Assembly: GCA_018240745.1 (NCBI GenBank)
Contig: JAFEFF010000169.1
Span: forward strand, 62,001-126,000
From: Pseudomonadota bacterium
Lineage (GTDB): Bacteria > Pseudomonadota > Alphaproteobacteria > Reyranellales > Reyranellaceae
Length of the DNA: 64,000 bases
Reading direction: 5' to 3'
Shown: one piece after another, positions 50,123-60,152 of the stretch
Position numbering within the stretch: position 1 is the stretch's first letter
Layout of the letters: every line of letters starts with the position of its first letter
Notes under the pieces: model-generated
Told to the model about the DNA's origin: nothing
The model's input: only the letters and a program-made list of their open reading frames with translations
Database searches by the model: none
Position numbers and translations under genes: made by a program

Positions 50123-50324
50123 TCTTCCGCTTGGCCTGCTTCAGCGCGTAGATCCTCAGCGCGCTGGAGAGGTTCGTCCCCGCGCGCGCCTTGTCGATCT
50201 CGGTCACCAGCGCATTGAGGGACAATTTGCGTTGATGCGCGATCGCCGTCAGCTCGTCCCAGAACTCGTCCTCGAGGGACACGCTGGTCTGGTGCCCGTG
50301 AATGGTGATCGAGCGTTTACGCAT
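50109..50324 (-). CDS. Ribbon-helix-helix domain protein
   Basis: A 71-residue DNA-binding type protein: RKRSITIHGHQTSVSLEDEF is the beta ribbon, then DELTAIAHQRKLSLNALVTEIDKAR the two helices, and a basic tail KQAKRKISRA. It matches the alphaproteobacterial RHH_4 family seen near aryl-sulfate or cell-cycle genes. The start at 50324 is taken because the ribbon begins directly. It may act as a small repressor; target unknown. The 3' end overlaps the nitroreductase gene and it diverges from typA. Confidence 0.85.
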   Translation of the reverse strand: MRKRSITIHGHQTSVSLEDEFWDELTAIAHQRKLSLNALVTEIDKARAGTNLSSALRIYALKQAKRKISRA

Positions 50325-50440
50325 GCGTGAAGTGTGACAGCGGCAAGAAGCCCACTCAACGTGCCTTGCCGGTGTCACAGCCCATGCGTATATACCCGCG
50401 CAAACACAGCCCCTTTCTTCCCCCGGAAACCGATCCCCTT

Positions 50441-52282
50441 ATGGATATCCGCAACGTCGCGATCATCGCGCACGTCGACCATGGCAAGACGACCCTCGTG
50501 GACTGCCTGCTGAAGCAGAGCGGCACGTTCCGCGACAACCAGCAGGTCGCCGAGCGCGCCATGGACTCCAACGACCTCGAGCGCGAGCGCGGCATCACCA
50601 TCCTCGCCAAGGCGACCTCGGTCGTCTGGAAAGGCACGCGCGTCAACATCGTCGACACGCCCGGCCACGCCGACTTCGGCGGCGAGGTCGAGCGCATCCT
50701 CTCGATGGTCGATGGCGTGGTGCTGCTGGTCGATGCCGCCGAAGGCCCGCTGCCGCAGACGAAGTTCGTGCTCGGCAAGGCGCTGCGGCTCGGCCTCGAG
50801 CCGATCGTGCTGATCAACAAGGTCGACCGGCCCGATTCCCGTGCCCACCAGGTGCATGACGAGATCTTCGACCTGTTCAGCGCGCTCGATGCCAATGACG
50901 CGCAGCTCGACTTCCCGACCCTGTTCGCCTCCGCCAAGCAGGGCTGGGCGGCCGAGTCGCTCGAGGCCGAGCACAAGGACATGGCGCCGCTGTTCGACCT
51001 GATCCTGCGTCACGTGCCGGCGCCCACGATCGATGCCGATCCGCAGTTCCGGATGCTGGTCACGACGCTGGAATCCGATCCGTTCCTCGGCCGCATCCTG
51101 ACCGGCCGCATCCAGTCGGGCGTCATCAGGCCAAACACGATGCTCAAGGCCCTGAGCGGCCACGGCGACGGCAAGGGCGAGAAGATCGAGGAGACCCGGG
51201 TCACCAAGCTGCTGGCCTTCCGTGGATTGGAACGTCAGCCGATCGACCAGGCCGAGGCCGGCGACATCGTGGCCATCGCCGGCTTCAAGACGGCGACCGT
51301 GGCCGACACGTTGGGCGACCTCACGGTCGAGACGGCGCTGCCGGCCCAGCCGGTCGATCCGCCCACGCTGGCCATGAACTTCATGGTCAACGATTCGCCG
51401 CTCGCCGGCCGCGAGGGTGACAAGGTCACGACCCGCATGATCCGGGCCCGGCTGATGCGCGAGGCCGAGGGCAATGTCGCCATCCGCGTGCGCGATACCG
51501 AGAACACCGACTCCTACGAAGTCGCCGGCCGCGGCGAACTGCAGCTCGGCGTGCTCATCGAGACCATGCGCCGCGAGGGCTTCGAGCTGGCGGTCGGCCG
51601 CCCCCGGGTGCTGTTCCAGACCGATCCGCAGACCGGCCAGCGGCTGGAGCCGATCGAGGAGGTCGTGGTCGACGTCGACGACGCCTATACCGGCGTGGTG
51701 GTCGAGCAGATCAGCCAGCGCAAGGGCGAGCTGCAGGACATGCGCCCGTCGGGCGCCGGCAAGACCCGTCTGGTGTTCCACGCGCCGTCGCGCGGCCTGA
51801 TCGGCTACCACGGTGAGTTTCTGACCGATACCCGGGGCACCGGCGTCATGAACCGGCTGTTCCACGCCTACGGTCCGTTCCGCGGGCCGATCCCGGGCCG
51901 GCGAAATGGCGCGCTGATCGCCAATGCCGAGGGCACGGCGGTCGCCTATGCTCTATGGAATCTCGAGGAGCGGGGCCCGATGTTCATCGATCCGGGCACC
52001 GCGGTATACGAAGGGATGCTGATCGGTGAGCACAGCCGGGGGAACGATCTCGACGTCAATGTGTTGAAGGGAAAGCAGCTCACCAACATCCGCGCGGCCG
52101 GCAAGGACGAGGCCGTCCGCCTGACCCCGCCCCGCCGGATGACCCTCGAGCAGGCAATCGCGTACATCGACGATGACGAACTCGTCGAGGTGACACCAAA
52201 GTCGATCAGGCTGCGCAAGCGGTTCCTCAATCCGGAGGACCGCAAGCGAGCCCGGAAGCAGGCCGCCCTGGCGGCCGAATAG
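50441..52282 (+). CDS. typA: Ribosome-associated GTPase TypA/BipA
   Basis: A 613-residue translational GTPase. G1 AHVDHGKTT near 11-19, switch [16 protein letters not shown]3 [11 protein letters not shown]4 NKVDR, then domain II, EF-G-like domains III and V and the BipA-specific C-terminal domain ([45 protein letters not shown]). Binds the ribosome under stress and helps 50S assembly and cold growth. Start [16 protein letters not shown] is the usual N-terminus. Confidence 0.96.
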   Translation: MDIRNVAIIAHVDHGKTTLVDCLLKQSGTFRDNQQVAERAMDSNDLERERGITILAKATSVVWKGTRVNIVDTPGHADFGGEVERILSMVDGVVLLVDAAEGPLPQTKFVLGKALRLGLEPIVLINKVDRPDSRAHQVHDEIFDLFSALDANDAQLDFPTLFASAKQGWAAESLEAEHKDMAPLFDLILRHVPAPTIDADPQFRMLVTTLESDPFLGRILTGRIQSGVIRPNTMLKALSGHGDGKGEKIEETRVTKLLAFRGLERQPIDQAEAGDIVAIAGFKTATVADTLGDLTVETALPAQPVDPPTLAMNFMVNDSPLAGREGDKVTTRMIRARLMREAEGNVAIRVRDTENTDSYEVAGRGELQLGVLIETMRREGFELAVGRPRVLFQTDPQTGQRLEPIEEVVVDVDDAYTGVVVEQISQRKGELQDMRPSGAGKTRLVFHAPSRGLIGYHGEFLTDTRGTGVMNRLFHAYGPFRGPIPGRRNGALIANAEGTAVAYALWNLEERGPMFIDPGTAVYEGMLIGEHSRGNDLDVNVLKGKQLTNIRAAGKDEAVRLTPPRRMTLEQAIAYIDDDELVEVTPKSIRLRKRFLNPEDRKRARKQAALAAE

Positions 52283-52312
52283 TGGCGTAGCAGAGAGCAA
52301 CAGAGGACAAGC

Positions 52313-52717
52313 TTGAAGAACAAGGACACCTTCACCGACCGGTTGGAAGCCCAGGCCAAGGCTAAGCAGGCACTGCTCGAGAAGGCCAAGAAGAACGACC
52401 CCGCGAGCGACCCGGAATTCGCCGCCCGCCAGCAGGCGCGCATCGAAGCCGCCCGCATCCGTGAAGAGCGCGAGGCCGAGCGCCGCCGCGCCGTGCAGGC
52501 GGAGCGTGAGCGCGTCCGCGCCGAGCGCGCTGCGATCGCAGCCGCCAAGGCCGCCGAGGCCGCTCGCAAGGCCGAGGAGGCCCGCCTCGCCGCCGAGCAG
52601 GCCCGCAAGGAGGCCGAGGAGCGCGCCCGCCGCGCCATCCGGACGGCCCCCAAGCCGGTCCAGCTCGGCCTCAAGGACCTCAAGGCCGCCCTCGAAGCCC
52701 GCACCGGCGGGAAATGA
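52313..52717 (+). CDS. DUF6481 family protein (charged coiled-coil)
   Basis: A 134-residue protein, nearly all charged helix. It starts KNKDTFTDRLEAQAKAKQAL and contains long runs of Ala, Glu, Arg and Lys (RREAERRRAVQAERERVRAE, AARKAEEARLAAEQARKEAE) predicted as a single alpha helix or coiled coil, ending with PKPVQLGLKDLKAALEARTG. The start is a TTG with AGAGGA before it; no Met alternative exists. The family occurs in Alphaproteobacteria, function unknown. It is downstream of typA and could be co-transcribed. Confidence 0.8.
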   Translation: MKNKDTFTDRLEAQAKAKQALLEKAKKNDPASDPEFAARQQARIEAARIREEREAERRRAVQAERERVRAERAAIAAAKAAEAARKAEEARLAAEQARKEAEERARRAIRTAPKPVQLGLKDLKAALEARTGGK

Positions 52718-52724
52718 TTCTTTC

Positions 52725-52744
52725 GCTGGGGGCGCGCCCCCAGC
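52725..52744. repeat. Palindrome E, minimal copy of the outer stem
   Basis: A perfect 20-base palindrome, GCTGGGGGCGCGCCCCCAGC, in the 34-base gap between the convergent DUF6481 and VOC genes. It equals the outer stem of palindromes B and C without the inner arms, flanked by TTTC and ACAAG. It could be a collapsed element and may help block read-through. Confidence 0.75.
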
Positions 52745-52751
52745 ACAAGAC

Positions 52752-53432
52752 TTACAGCCGTCCGCCGGTCAGGCTGGCGCGCTGGCTGATTTCGATGTGG
52801 TTGCCATCGGGATCGCAGACGAACGCGTACCGCACCGTTTCGCCCAGCACGCGCACGTCGCCACCCGGCGTGCCGCCGCGGCCGAGGATGCCCTCGTATT
52901 CGGCGACGCAATCGAACACCTGCACGGTCGTGTAGCGGTAGCCCAGCCCGCGCCACTCCTTGCCGCGGTGCTCGACCTTGCCCTGCTCGGCGATCACCAT
53001 CAGGGAATCGCCGCAGCGGTAGCGGCCGTCGCCCACCCGCTCGTACTGCATGACGTGCGTCCAGAAGCGGTCGTGCGCGGCGGGGTCGTTCACGCGCAAC
53101 AGGATGGCGATGCCCTCGACCCCGTCCCAGCCCTTGGGCACCAGGGTGACCTTGTTTCCGTCCGGATCGGCCAGTGGCCTGGGGGAGCTCAATCCCTCGC
53201 GGGCGATCTGCAGCCCGATGATGCCGGACGGGGCGATCGCCGGCAGCGGATCGCGGGCATGGTTCATCTTCAGGATCGAGCCGTTCATGTGATGGCGGTG
53301 CTGCTGCACCCCGCCGCCTACCTTGCCCATGTGGTCGTAGGGCAGGCCGACGGTGTGCTGCCAGAAGGCGAGTTGGGGCTCGCGCGCGTTGGAAAACAGG
53401 CCGATATCGAGATGGGGCTTGGCGAGATTCAT
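52752..53432 (-). CDS. VOC superfamily (glyoxalase/dioxygenase-like) protein
   Basis: A 226-residue protein with two vicinal-oxygen-chelate modules. The first has HLDIGLFSNAREPQLAFWQHTVGLP and ends with PLADPDGNKVTLVPKGW; the second has GIAILLRVNDPAAHDRFWTHVMQ and ends with YAFVCDPDGNHIEISQRA. The EIS-type terminal Glu and the DPDGN turns are kept in the second module. Family members use a metal for isomerase, dioxygenase or resistance reactions; the substrate here is unknown. Start chosen as the first Met of the first module. Confidence 0.85.
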   Translation of the reverse strand: MNLAKPHLDIGLFSNAREPQLAFWQHTVGLPYDHMGKVGGGVQQHRHHMNGSILKMNHARDPLPAIAPSGIIGLQIAREGLSSPRPLADPDGNKVTLVPKGWDGVEGIAILLRVNDPAAHDRFWTHVMQYERVGDGRYRCGDSLMVIAEQGKVEHRGKEWRGLGYRYTTVQVFDCVAEYEGILGRGGTPGGDVRVLGETVRYAFVCDPDGNHIEISQRASLTGGRL

Positions 53433-53571
53433 GGGGATAACCAGGGTCGTCGGTTACAAAAGATACAAATGGCGAAACGACTCTTACACATCATGATTGA
53501 TAGATTGATTTTTGGGTAATCGGCTGTCGGGTGGGGACTTGAGCGGCCATCGGATGGGAAGGAAGTCAGCC

Positions 53572-54111
53572 ATGATGCGAGCCGTCATTGGCACGGTTGT
53601 CGTGCTCGCGGGTCTTGCGGTCCTCGAGGAGTCGGTCGACGCCAGCACCGGCCTTGCCGGCTCATGCAAGGCGGCACAGGCCTATGCCCTGATGCCAGCC
53701 GGCGAGCCGCTCGTCGTGCGCGCCACGCCGACGCCGGAAGGCGCCGTGGTCGGCATGATCGTGCCGCGCGAGATGGCTCGGGATCTCTCGTCGGCGACCG
53801 TCACCATGATCGGCAGCCAGGGCGGCTGGGCGCACATCGTCGTCGGTGGTCCGGACTACACCGCGATCGACAAGGTGACGCGCCAGACCGGCTGGATCCC
53901 GGCCGACGCGCTTTCGGTCGATACGCACCTCGATACGCCGGTGAAGATCTACGACCGGCCGGGTCTGCTGGGCCACGGGATCGGCAAGGTGCAGGACATG
54001 CAGTTCCGCGTGCTCGGCTGCAAGGGCGAGTTCCTGCAGGTGATCAACGCCGACAAGGGCAACGTCTGGCTCGACCGCTGGTGCTCCCGGCAGGACGGCT
54101 GCCGCGGCTAG
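53572..54111 (+). CDS. Exported SH3-like domain protein, hypothetical
   Basis: A 179-residue protein with a signal peptide (MMRAVIGTVVVLAGLAVLEE, cleavage near DAS). Two SH3-like stretches follow: VVRATPTPEGAVVGMIVPRE...GGWAHIVVGG...TGWIPADALSV, then VKIYDRPGLLGHGIGKVQ...FLQVINADKGNVWLDRWC. Four Cys residues in the mature part (SCKAA, GCKGE, WCSRQDGC) could make disulfides. Bacterial SH3 proteins of this sort bind cell wall or peptides. AAGGAAG precedes the ATG. The upstream region is AT-rich with GATTGAT twice (53494-53508 area). Confidence 0.75.
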   Translation: MMRAVIGTVVVLAGLAVLEESVDASTGLAGSCKAAQAYALMPAGEPLVVRATPTPEGAVVGMIVPREMARDLSSATVTMIGSQGGWAHIVVGGPDYTAIDKVTRQTGWIPADALSVDTHLDTPVKIYDRPGLLGHGIGKVQDMQFRVLGCKGEFLQVINADKGNVWLDRWCSRQDGCRG

Positions 54112-54131
54112 CTAGCCGCGACGACTACGCC

Positions 54132-55748
<1,617 letters not shown>

Positions 55749-55844
55749 GGCTTCTCCTGACGGAAGCCGCCCTAAAACCGCAAAAAGCGCGGCGCGTCTA
55801 GCTTTATTGCGCGGGACGCGGCAACACCACCGGTGTCAGCGAGC

Positions 55845-56411
55845 TTACTTCTTTCGGAAGCTGTCGAGCTTGACGATCTTCGAAGCCGGATCGCCGGTCT
55901 TTTCCGGCGTCTCGGCCGGCTTGTCGGCGGTGTCGGCCTGGGGTTCGCCGGGCGCGGCGCTGGTGGGCGCGCCGAGCGACGGGCGCTTTTCCGGCGCGGG
56001 GAGGGGCGTGGCGCTGGCCGGCGCCGCGGCGGGCTTCTCGGCCGGCACCGTGCCCTTGTCCTTGCGGTCGAATTGCAGGCCGAACCGCACCGAAGGGTCG
56101 ACGAACGCCGACAGCGCGGCGAACGGCACCTTTATGCGCTCCTGCTGCTTGTTGAAGCTCACCGTCACCTCGAAGAAATCCTCGGCGAGGACGAGGTCCC
56201 AGTACTGGTGCTGGAGCACGATCGTCATCTCTTCCGGATACTTGGCGCGCAGATAGTCGGGCAGGCGCACGCCGGGATCGGTGCTGCGGAACGAGATGTA
56301 GAAATGATGCGAGCCGGGCAGACCTTTGTCCGCGACCTGACGCAGCACGCGACGCACGACGCCGCGCAGCGCATCGTCGACAAGAGCGTCGTAGTGAAAG
56401 CGGTCGTTCAT
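55845..56411 (-). CDS. sspB: SspB, ClpXP adaptor for ssrA-tagged proteins (alpha type)
   Basis: A 188-residue protein with the SspB substrate-binding domain at about 1-120 (FHYDALVDDALRGVVRRVL, HHFYISFRSTDPGVRLPDYL, QYWDLVLAEDFFEVTVSFN). A flexible Pro/Ala linker follows, then the C-terminal ClpX-docking tail SKIVKLDSFRKK. SspB tethers ssrA-tagged proteins to ClpX. The tag gene ssrA lies directly upstream on the same strand. The start at 56411 gives the usual alphaproteobacterial N-terminus; a longer open frame has no ribosome site. Confidence 0.92.
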   Translation of the reverse strand: MNDRFHYDALVDDALRGVVRRVLRQVADKGLPGSHHFYISFRSTDPGVRLPDYLRAKYPEEMTIVLQHQYWDLVLAEDFFEVTVSFNKQQERIKVPFAALSAFVDPSVRFGLQFDRKDKGTVPAEKPAAAPASATPLPAPEKRPSLGAPTSAAPGEPQADTADKPAETPEKTGDPASKIVKLDSFRKK

Positions 56412-56499
56412 GAAACGTCGGTGCCCATTGGAAGTCTCGACCTGCCCTGCAGGAGAGTCAACGTCGCCAATACCGGGCATCGCACCGAAAGAGAAGAGC

Positions 56500-56801
56500 G
56501 GATCTGTGAGAAAGTGGGAGGGGCTTCTGTTGCCCGGTGCCCCTCCCGAAACCGCGCTTACGTCCGCTGTTTAGGCGGCAGCAGCGAGTGCAACGTCGTT
56601 ATCGTTGGCACTTGTGTGTGGCCCGTCACGGCGGAACCATACCGGGCAAAAACCGCGCCTTTACCACGCTCGTCGATCCTGTTTCGCCCCCATCGGTCCC
56701 GCCCAGCCAGGCGAGGAGAAGATGGTGGAGGCGCCGGGTACCGCCCCCGGGTCCGATACGCTTATGCCACGCGGCGTTTATCGCCATAGTCGGTTGCCCG
56801 A
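56500..56801 (-). ncRNA. ssrA: Two-piece (permuted) tmRNA, ssrA
   Basis: Read on the minus strand, the acceptor piece comes first and ends CGCCTCCACCA at 56723. A 31-base intervening segment follows, then the coding piece begins at 56691 with GGGGGCGAAACAGGATCGAC. These ends form a seven-pair acceptor stem with a G-U third pair, the alanine identity element. The tag frame runs 56609-56571 and encodes ANDNDVALAAAA then TAA. A T-arm-like stem CCGGG/CCCGG encloses a GGCGGTA loop. The outer ends are approximate: the 5' end is from the promoter and the 3' end from the GGGAGGGGC hairpin. It rescues stalled ribosomes by trans-translation. Confidence 0.93.
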
Positions 56802-56808
56802 CAGAGCC

Positions 56809-56837
56809 TATATAGGCGTTCCGGCCGCCTTTTTGAA
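56809..56837 (-). promoter_or_regulatory. Probable ssrA promoter
   Basis: On the minus strand, TTCAAA (56837-56832), a 17-base spacer and TATATA (56814-56809) stand just before the acceptor piece of ssrA. Transcription would start near 56801. The -10 is good; the -35 is a modest match. The other strand of this region is the leader of thyX. Confidence 0.5.
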
Positions 56838-56936
56838 GGCGACGAACAGAGGTGCGTCGAACGTTGTGGATCGTCGCCGGTGGGCGGCGCCGGTCCCGGC
56901 AGCTAGAGTGCGGCCAAACAAGACCGGAAGACCGAC

Positions 56937-57872
56937 ATGCCCCTCTCCACCGACCAGCAGGCCGAGATCGACCAGGTGCGCGGCGACGCCCATGCGACGC
57001 GGCGGGCGATCGCGCCGGCGCTGGAGGAAATCCTGTACCAGGCGATCCCGGTGCTCGATCACGGCTTCGTTCGGGTGATCGACTACATGGGCGACGATGC
57101 GGCGGTCGTGCAGGCTGCGCGCGTCTCCTACGGCCGCGGCACCAGGAAGGTCAGCGAGGATCGCGGGCTGATCAACTACCTGATGCGCCACCGGCACACG
57201 ACCCCGTTCGAGATGTGCGAAATCAAGTACCACGTGAAGCTGCCGATCTTCGTCGCGCGGCAGTGGATCCGCCACCGCACGGCGAACGTGAACGAGTATT
57301 CGGCGCGCTACTCGATCCTCGACAACGAGTTCTACCTGCCGAGGCCCGAGCATCTCGCGGCGCAGAGCAAGGCCAATCGCCAGGGCCGCGACCAGGTCAT
57401 CACCGGCAAGGAAGCCGACCGCGTGTTCTCGTTGCTCAGGAAGGACGCCGAGCTCGTCTACGAGCACTACATGGAGATGCTGAACGAGGGTGAGGCGGGC
57501 GAGCCGCTCGATCCCGAGCGCTCCGGCCTGGCGCGCGAGCTGGCGCGCATGAACCTGTCGCTCGCCTTCTATACGCAATGGTACTGGAAGACGAATCTGC
57601 ACAACCTCATGCACTTCCTGTCGCTGCGCGCCGACGCGCACGCGCAATACGAGATCCGGGTCTACGCCGACGTGATGATCGACACGCTGAAGCGCTGGAC
57701 CCCGATCTGCCACGACGCCTTCATGGAGTACCGCATGGGCGGGGCACATCTGTCGAAGACCGGCCTCGCCGCGGTCAAGCGCATGATCGCCGGCGAGAAG
57801 GTCGACCAGAAGTCGAGCGGCCTCAATCCGCGCGAATGGCGCGAGCTGATGGCGGCGCTCGGCCTGGATTAG
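56937..57872 (+). CDS. thyX: Flavin-dependent thymidylate synthase ThyX
   Basis: A 311-residue ThyX. The signature [14 protein letters not shown] lies at 112-125 (pattern RHRxxSxNExSxRY with Ala replacing the first Ser), preceded by [24 protein letters not shown]. Converts dUMP to dTMP using FAD, NADPH and methylene-tetrahydrofolate. The N-terminal extension of about 40 residues is normal for alphaproteobacterial forms. Use of ThyX, not ThyA, fits the group. It diverges from ssrA. Confidence 0.95.
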   Translation: MPLSTDQQAEIDQVRGDAHATRRAIAPALEEILYQAIPVLDHGFVRVIDYMGDDAAVVQAARVSYGRGTRKVSEDRGLINYLMRHRHTTPFEMCEIKYHVKLPIFVARQWIRHRTANVNEYSARYSILDNEFYLPRPEHLAAQSKANRQGRDQVITGKEADRVFSLLRKDAELVYEHYMEMLNEGEAGEPLDPERSGLARELARMNLSLAFYTQWYWKTNLHNLMHFLSLRADAHAQYEIRVYADVMIDTLKRWTPICHDAFMEYRMGGAHLSKTGLAAVKRMIAGEKVDQKSSGLNPREWRELMAALGLD

Positions 57873-57920
57873 GGGGCTCCCGGCACCATCGCCTGGCCGT
57901 AACGGGGAAGGCGACGGTCA

Positions 57921-58295
57921 TCAGGGCAGCCTCGGCAATGCCGTCTGGCCGGCGACCCACAGCCAACGGCCATCCTTCCAGGTGTAGACGGAGAGCGCGC
58001 GAAAGGTCTCGGTGATCTCCCGGCCGTCGATCGAGCAGCGGTCGTCCACCGCCATGGTCGCCACGGCGACGGCGTCGAACAGGTGAACCTCGAGTTCGCG
58101 CACCTCCTGGCTGTGGTACACAACCCTGTCGGAGTTGATGAATACGTCGATGTAATCGGCCTTGGTGAGGGTGCGGCCGCCGGCGGTGACGTGAACGAAA
58201 TCGGGATGCATCAAGGCCGCCATGTCGTCCGCCGAGCGGCGCACCAGGGCGCTCGCCTTGGCGGCCAGCACGGCCCGAATCTCTTCGATGATCAT
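57921..58295 (-). CDS. NTF2-like (SnoaL-type) family protein
   Basis: A 124-residue cone-shaped NTF2-fold protein: helices IIEEIRAVLAAKASALVRRS and DDMAALMHPDFVHVTAGGRTLTKADYIDVF, then a beta sheet with VHLFDAVAVATMAV and the closing FRALSVYTWKDGRWLWVAGQT. Such proteins act as ligand binders, isomerases or subunits; the pocket residues do not identify a reaction. It converges with thyX and diverges from the GNAT gene. Confidence 0.85.
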   Translation of the reverse strand: MIIEEIRAVLAAKASALVRRSADDMAALMHPDFVHVTAGGRTLTKADYIDVFINSDRVVYHSQEVRELEVHLFDAVAVATMAVDDRCSIDGREITETFRALSVYTWKDGRWLWVAGQTALPRLP

Positions 58296-58347
58296 CCCGT
58301 CATGGTAGCGCGTTGAGCGAGGCGTTGCCTGCTGTCATAACTCGATC

Positions 58348-58890
58348 ATGCAGAAGAACCCAGGCCTCCTGCGCCTGCTGCGCGAGCGGCCGCGCGATGC
58401 GCAAGCGATCGAGGAGATGACGGCGGCGGCGTTCGGGCCCGACCGGTTCCACAAGACGGTCTATCGCCTGCGCGAAGACGTACCGCCGCTGAAGGATCTC
58501 TGCTTCGTCTGCCTCGACCAGAAGGACCGGCTGGTGGCTTCGATCCGCAATTGGCCGGTACTGATCAACGAGAAATGGCAGGCGGTGATGCTCGGGCCGC
58601 TCGCGATCGCGCCCGAACTTCGCGGGCTCGGCTACGGCAAGGCGCTGATGTGGCACGCCATGGCGCAGGCCCGCATGCAGGGCCACAGCCGCATCATCCT
58701 GGTCGGCGATCCGGAGTACTACAACCAGTTCGGCTTCCGCCGCGACCTTGCGCTGCATCTGCAGTTGCCGGGCTGGATCGAGGAGCGCCGCTTTCTCGCC
58801 CTCGAGCTGGTCGCCGGCTCGATGATCGGCGTGCACGGCATGGTCGGCAAGGCGTTGCCGAAGAAGGTCGCGCGCCGGAGAAAGCGATAG
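58348..58890 (+). CDS. GNAT family N-acetyltransferase (YhbS-like)
   Basis: A 180-residue acetyltransferase. Motif A LGPLAIAPELRGLGYGKALMWHAM gives the acetyl-CoA loop (RGLGYGKA), and motif B is IILVGDPEYYNQFGFRRDLA. The YhbS-type N-terminus IEEMTAAAFGPDRFHKTVYRLR is present and the end is basic (KKVARRRKR), perhaps for nucleic-acid contact. Substrate unknown. It ends at a bidirectional terminator shared with mrp. Confidence 0.87.
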   Translation: MQKNPGLLRLLRERPRDAQAIEEMTAAAFGPDRFHKTVYRLREDVPPLKDLCFVCLDQKDRLVASIRNWPVLINEKWQAVMLGPLAIAPELRGLGYGKALMWHAMAQARMQGHSRIILVGDPEYYNQFGFRRDLALHLQLPGWIEERRFLALELVAGSMIGVHGMVGKALPKKVARRRKR

Positions 58891-58893
58891 CTT

Positions 58894-58919
58894 TTCCTCC
58901 CCATCTGAATGGGGAGGAA
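58894..58919. terminator. Bidirectional hairpin terminator
   Basis: Perfect 11-bp stem TTCCTCCCCAT / ATGGGGAGGAA with a CTGA loop, between the convergent GNAT gene (stop 58890) and mrp (stop 58929). Flanked by CTTT on the left; the minus-strand reading ends in AAAAG side so stopping of mrp transcription is served by TTTT there. Confidence 0.7.
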
Positions 58920-58928
58920 GCCGCTACT

Positions 58929-60059
58929 CTAGCGCATCACGATGCGTGGCGCCGGTCGTGGCCCGCGCTGGTTGACGGTGAGCTGCTTCCACACCCGGCC
59001 AGCGATGTTCCTGTAGACCTGCGCGTGCGGGCTGTCGGGCTTGGCGACGACGATCGGGTGGCCGCTGTCGGACGTCGTGCGAATGTCGAGATGCAGCGGC
59101 ACCTCGCCGAGGAAGGGGACACCCAGCTTGTCGGCCTCCTCGTGCGCGCCGCCGTGGCCGAAGATCTCCGACCGCTCGCCGCACTTGGGGCAGAGGAAGT
59201 AGCTCATGTTCTCGACGATGCCGAGCACCGGCACCGCCACCTTGCGGAACATGCTCAAGCCCTTGCGCGCGTCGACCAGCGCGATGTCCTGCGGCGTCGA
59301 GACGATCACCGCGCCGGAGAGCGCGACGCGCTGCGCGAGGGTGAGCTGCGCGTCGCCGGTGCCGGGCGGCATGTCGACCACCAGCACGTCGAGCTCACCC
59401 CACTGCACGTCGCGCAGCATCTGCTCGAGCGCGCTCGACACCATGGGACCGCGCCAGATCATCGGCGTGTCCTCGCTGACGATGTAGCCGATAGACATGG
59501 TGCGCAGGCCGTAGCGCTCGATCGGTTTCAGCATCTTGCCGTCGGCGGATTCCGGCTTCTCCTTGACCGCCAGCATGCGCGGCATCGACGGGCCGTAGAT
59601 ATCGGCGTCGAGCAGGCCGGTCGCGACGCCGTTGACGGCGAGGCCGAGCGCCAGGTTCACCGCCGTCGTCGACTTGCCGACGCCGCCCTTGCCCGAGGCG
59701 ACGGCGATGATGTGCTTCACGCCCGGCACGTCGATGCGGTTGGGCGCGGCCGGTCCATGGCCGGTGCGCGGCCGTGACGGGCCCCGATTGGGAGAAGAGG
59801 GCGGGGCGGGACGTTCGGCGGTCATGACGGCGGTCGCCGACAGCACGCCCGGGATGGCGCGCACCGCCTGTTCGCACGCCTGGCGCAACGGTTCGAGGGC
59901 CGGGCCGCGGGCCGGGTCAACCTCCAGAGTGACTGCAACATGTCCGCCACGGGTGGCGATACCGCTCACCATCCCCAGAGCAACCACGTTCTTGCCGGTT
60001 GCCGGGTCGGTTACTGTTTCGAGAACGCCGCGCACGGCCGATTCCGTGATTTCCGCCAT
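58929..60059 (-). CDS. apbC: Iron-sulfur cluster carrier protein Mrp/ApbC
   Basis: A 376-residue Mrp/NBP35 ATPase. An N-terminal MIP18/DUF59 domain spans 1-85 (VRGVLETVTDPATGKNVVALGMVSGI), then a Pro-rich linker, then the P-loop ATPase with deviant Walker A ASGKGGVGKSTTAVN at 121-135, DADIYGPSMPRML and DMPPGTGDAQLTLAQ. The cluster-binding CxxC is LCPKCG near 287. Carries and transfers 4Fe-4S clusters, for example to class I fumarase. Diverges from the hflK operon. Confidence 0.94.
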   Translation of the reverse strand: MAEITESAVRGVLETVTDPATGKNVVALGMVSGIATRGGHVAVTLEVDPARGPALEPLRQACEQAVRAIPGVLSATAVMTAERPAPPSSPNRGPSRPRTGHGPAAPNRIDVPGVKHIIAVASGKGGVGKSTTAVNLALGLAVNGVATGLLDADIYGPSMPRMLAVKEKPESADGKMLKPIERYGLRTMSIGYIVSEDTPMIWRGPMVSSALEQMLRDVQWGELDVLVVDMPPGTGDAQLTLAQRVALSGAVIVSTPQDIALVDARKGLSMFRKVAVPVLGIVENMSYFLCPKCGERSEIFGHGGAHEEADKLGVPFLGEVPLHLDIRTTSDSGHPIVVAKPDSPHAQVYRNIAGRVWKQLTVNQRGPRPAPRIVMR

Positions 60060-60152
60060 GTCGCTCGCCGCTTGATTGAAGGTGTGGCTGTCGTCACATA
60101 TATGCTGTCCGGCGTGAAAGCAAAGGTCCCCCAGGACGGCCTCGAGGTGCGG

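Noticed and set aside
56605..57078. Plus-strand open frames containing MVEAPGTAPGSD across the tmRNA.
   Set aside because: This peptide is the complement of the tmRNA acceptor piece and is a familiar false gene in Alphaproteobacteria; the RNA explains the conservation.
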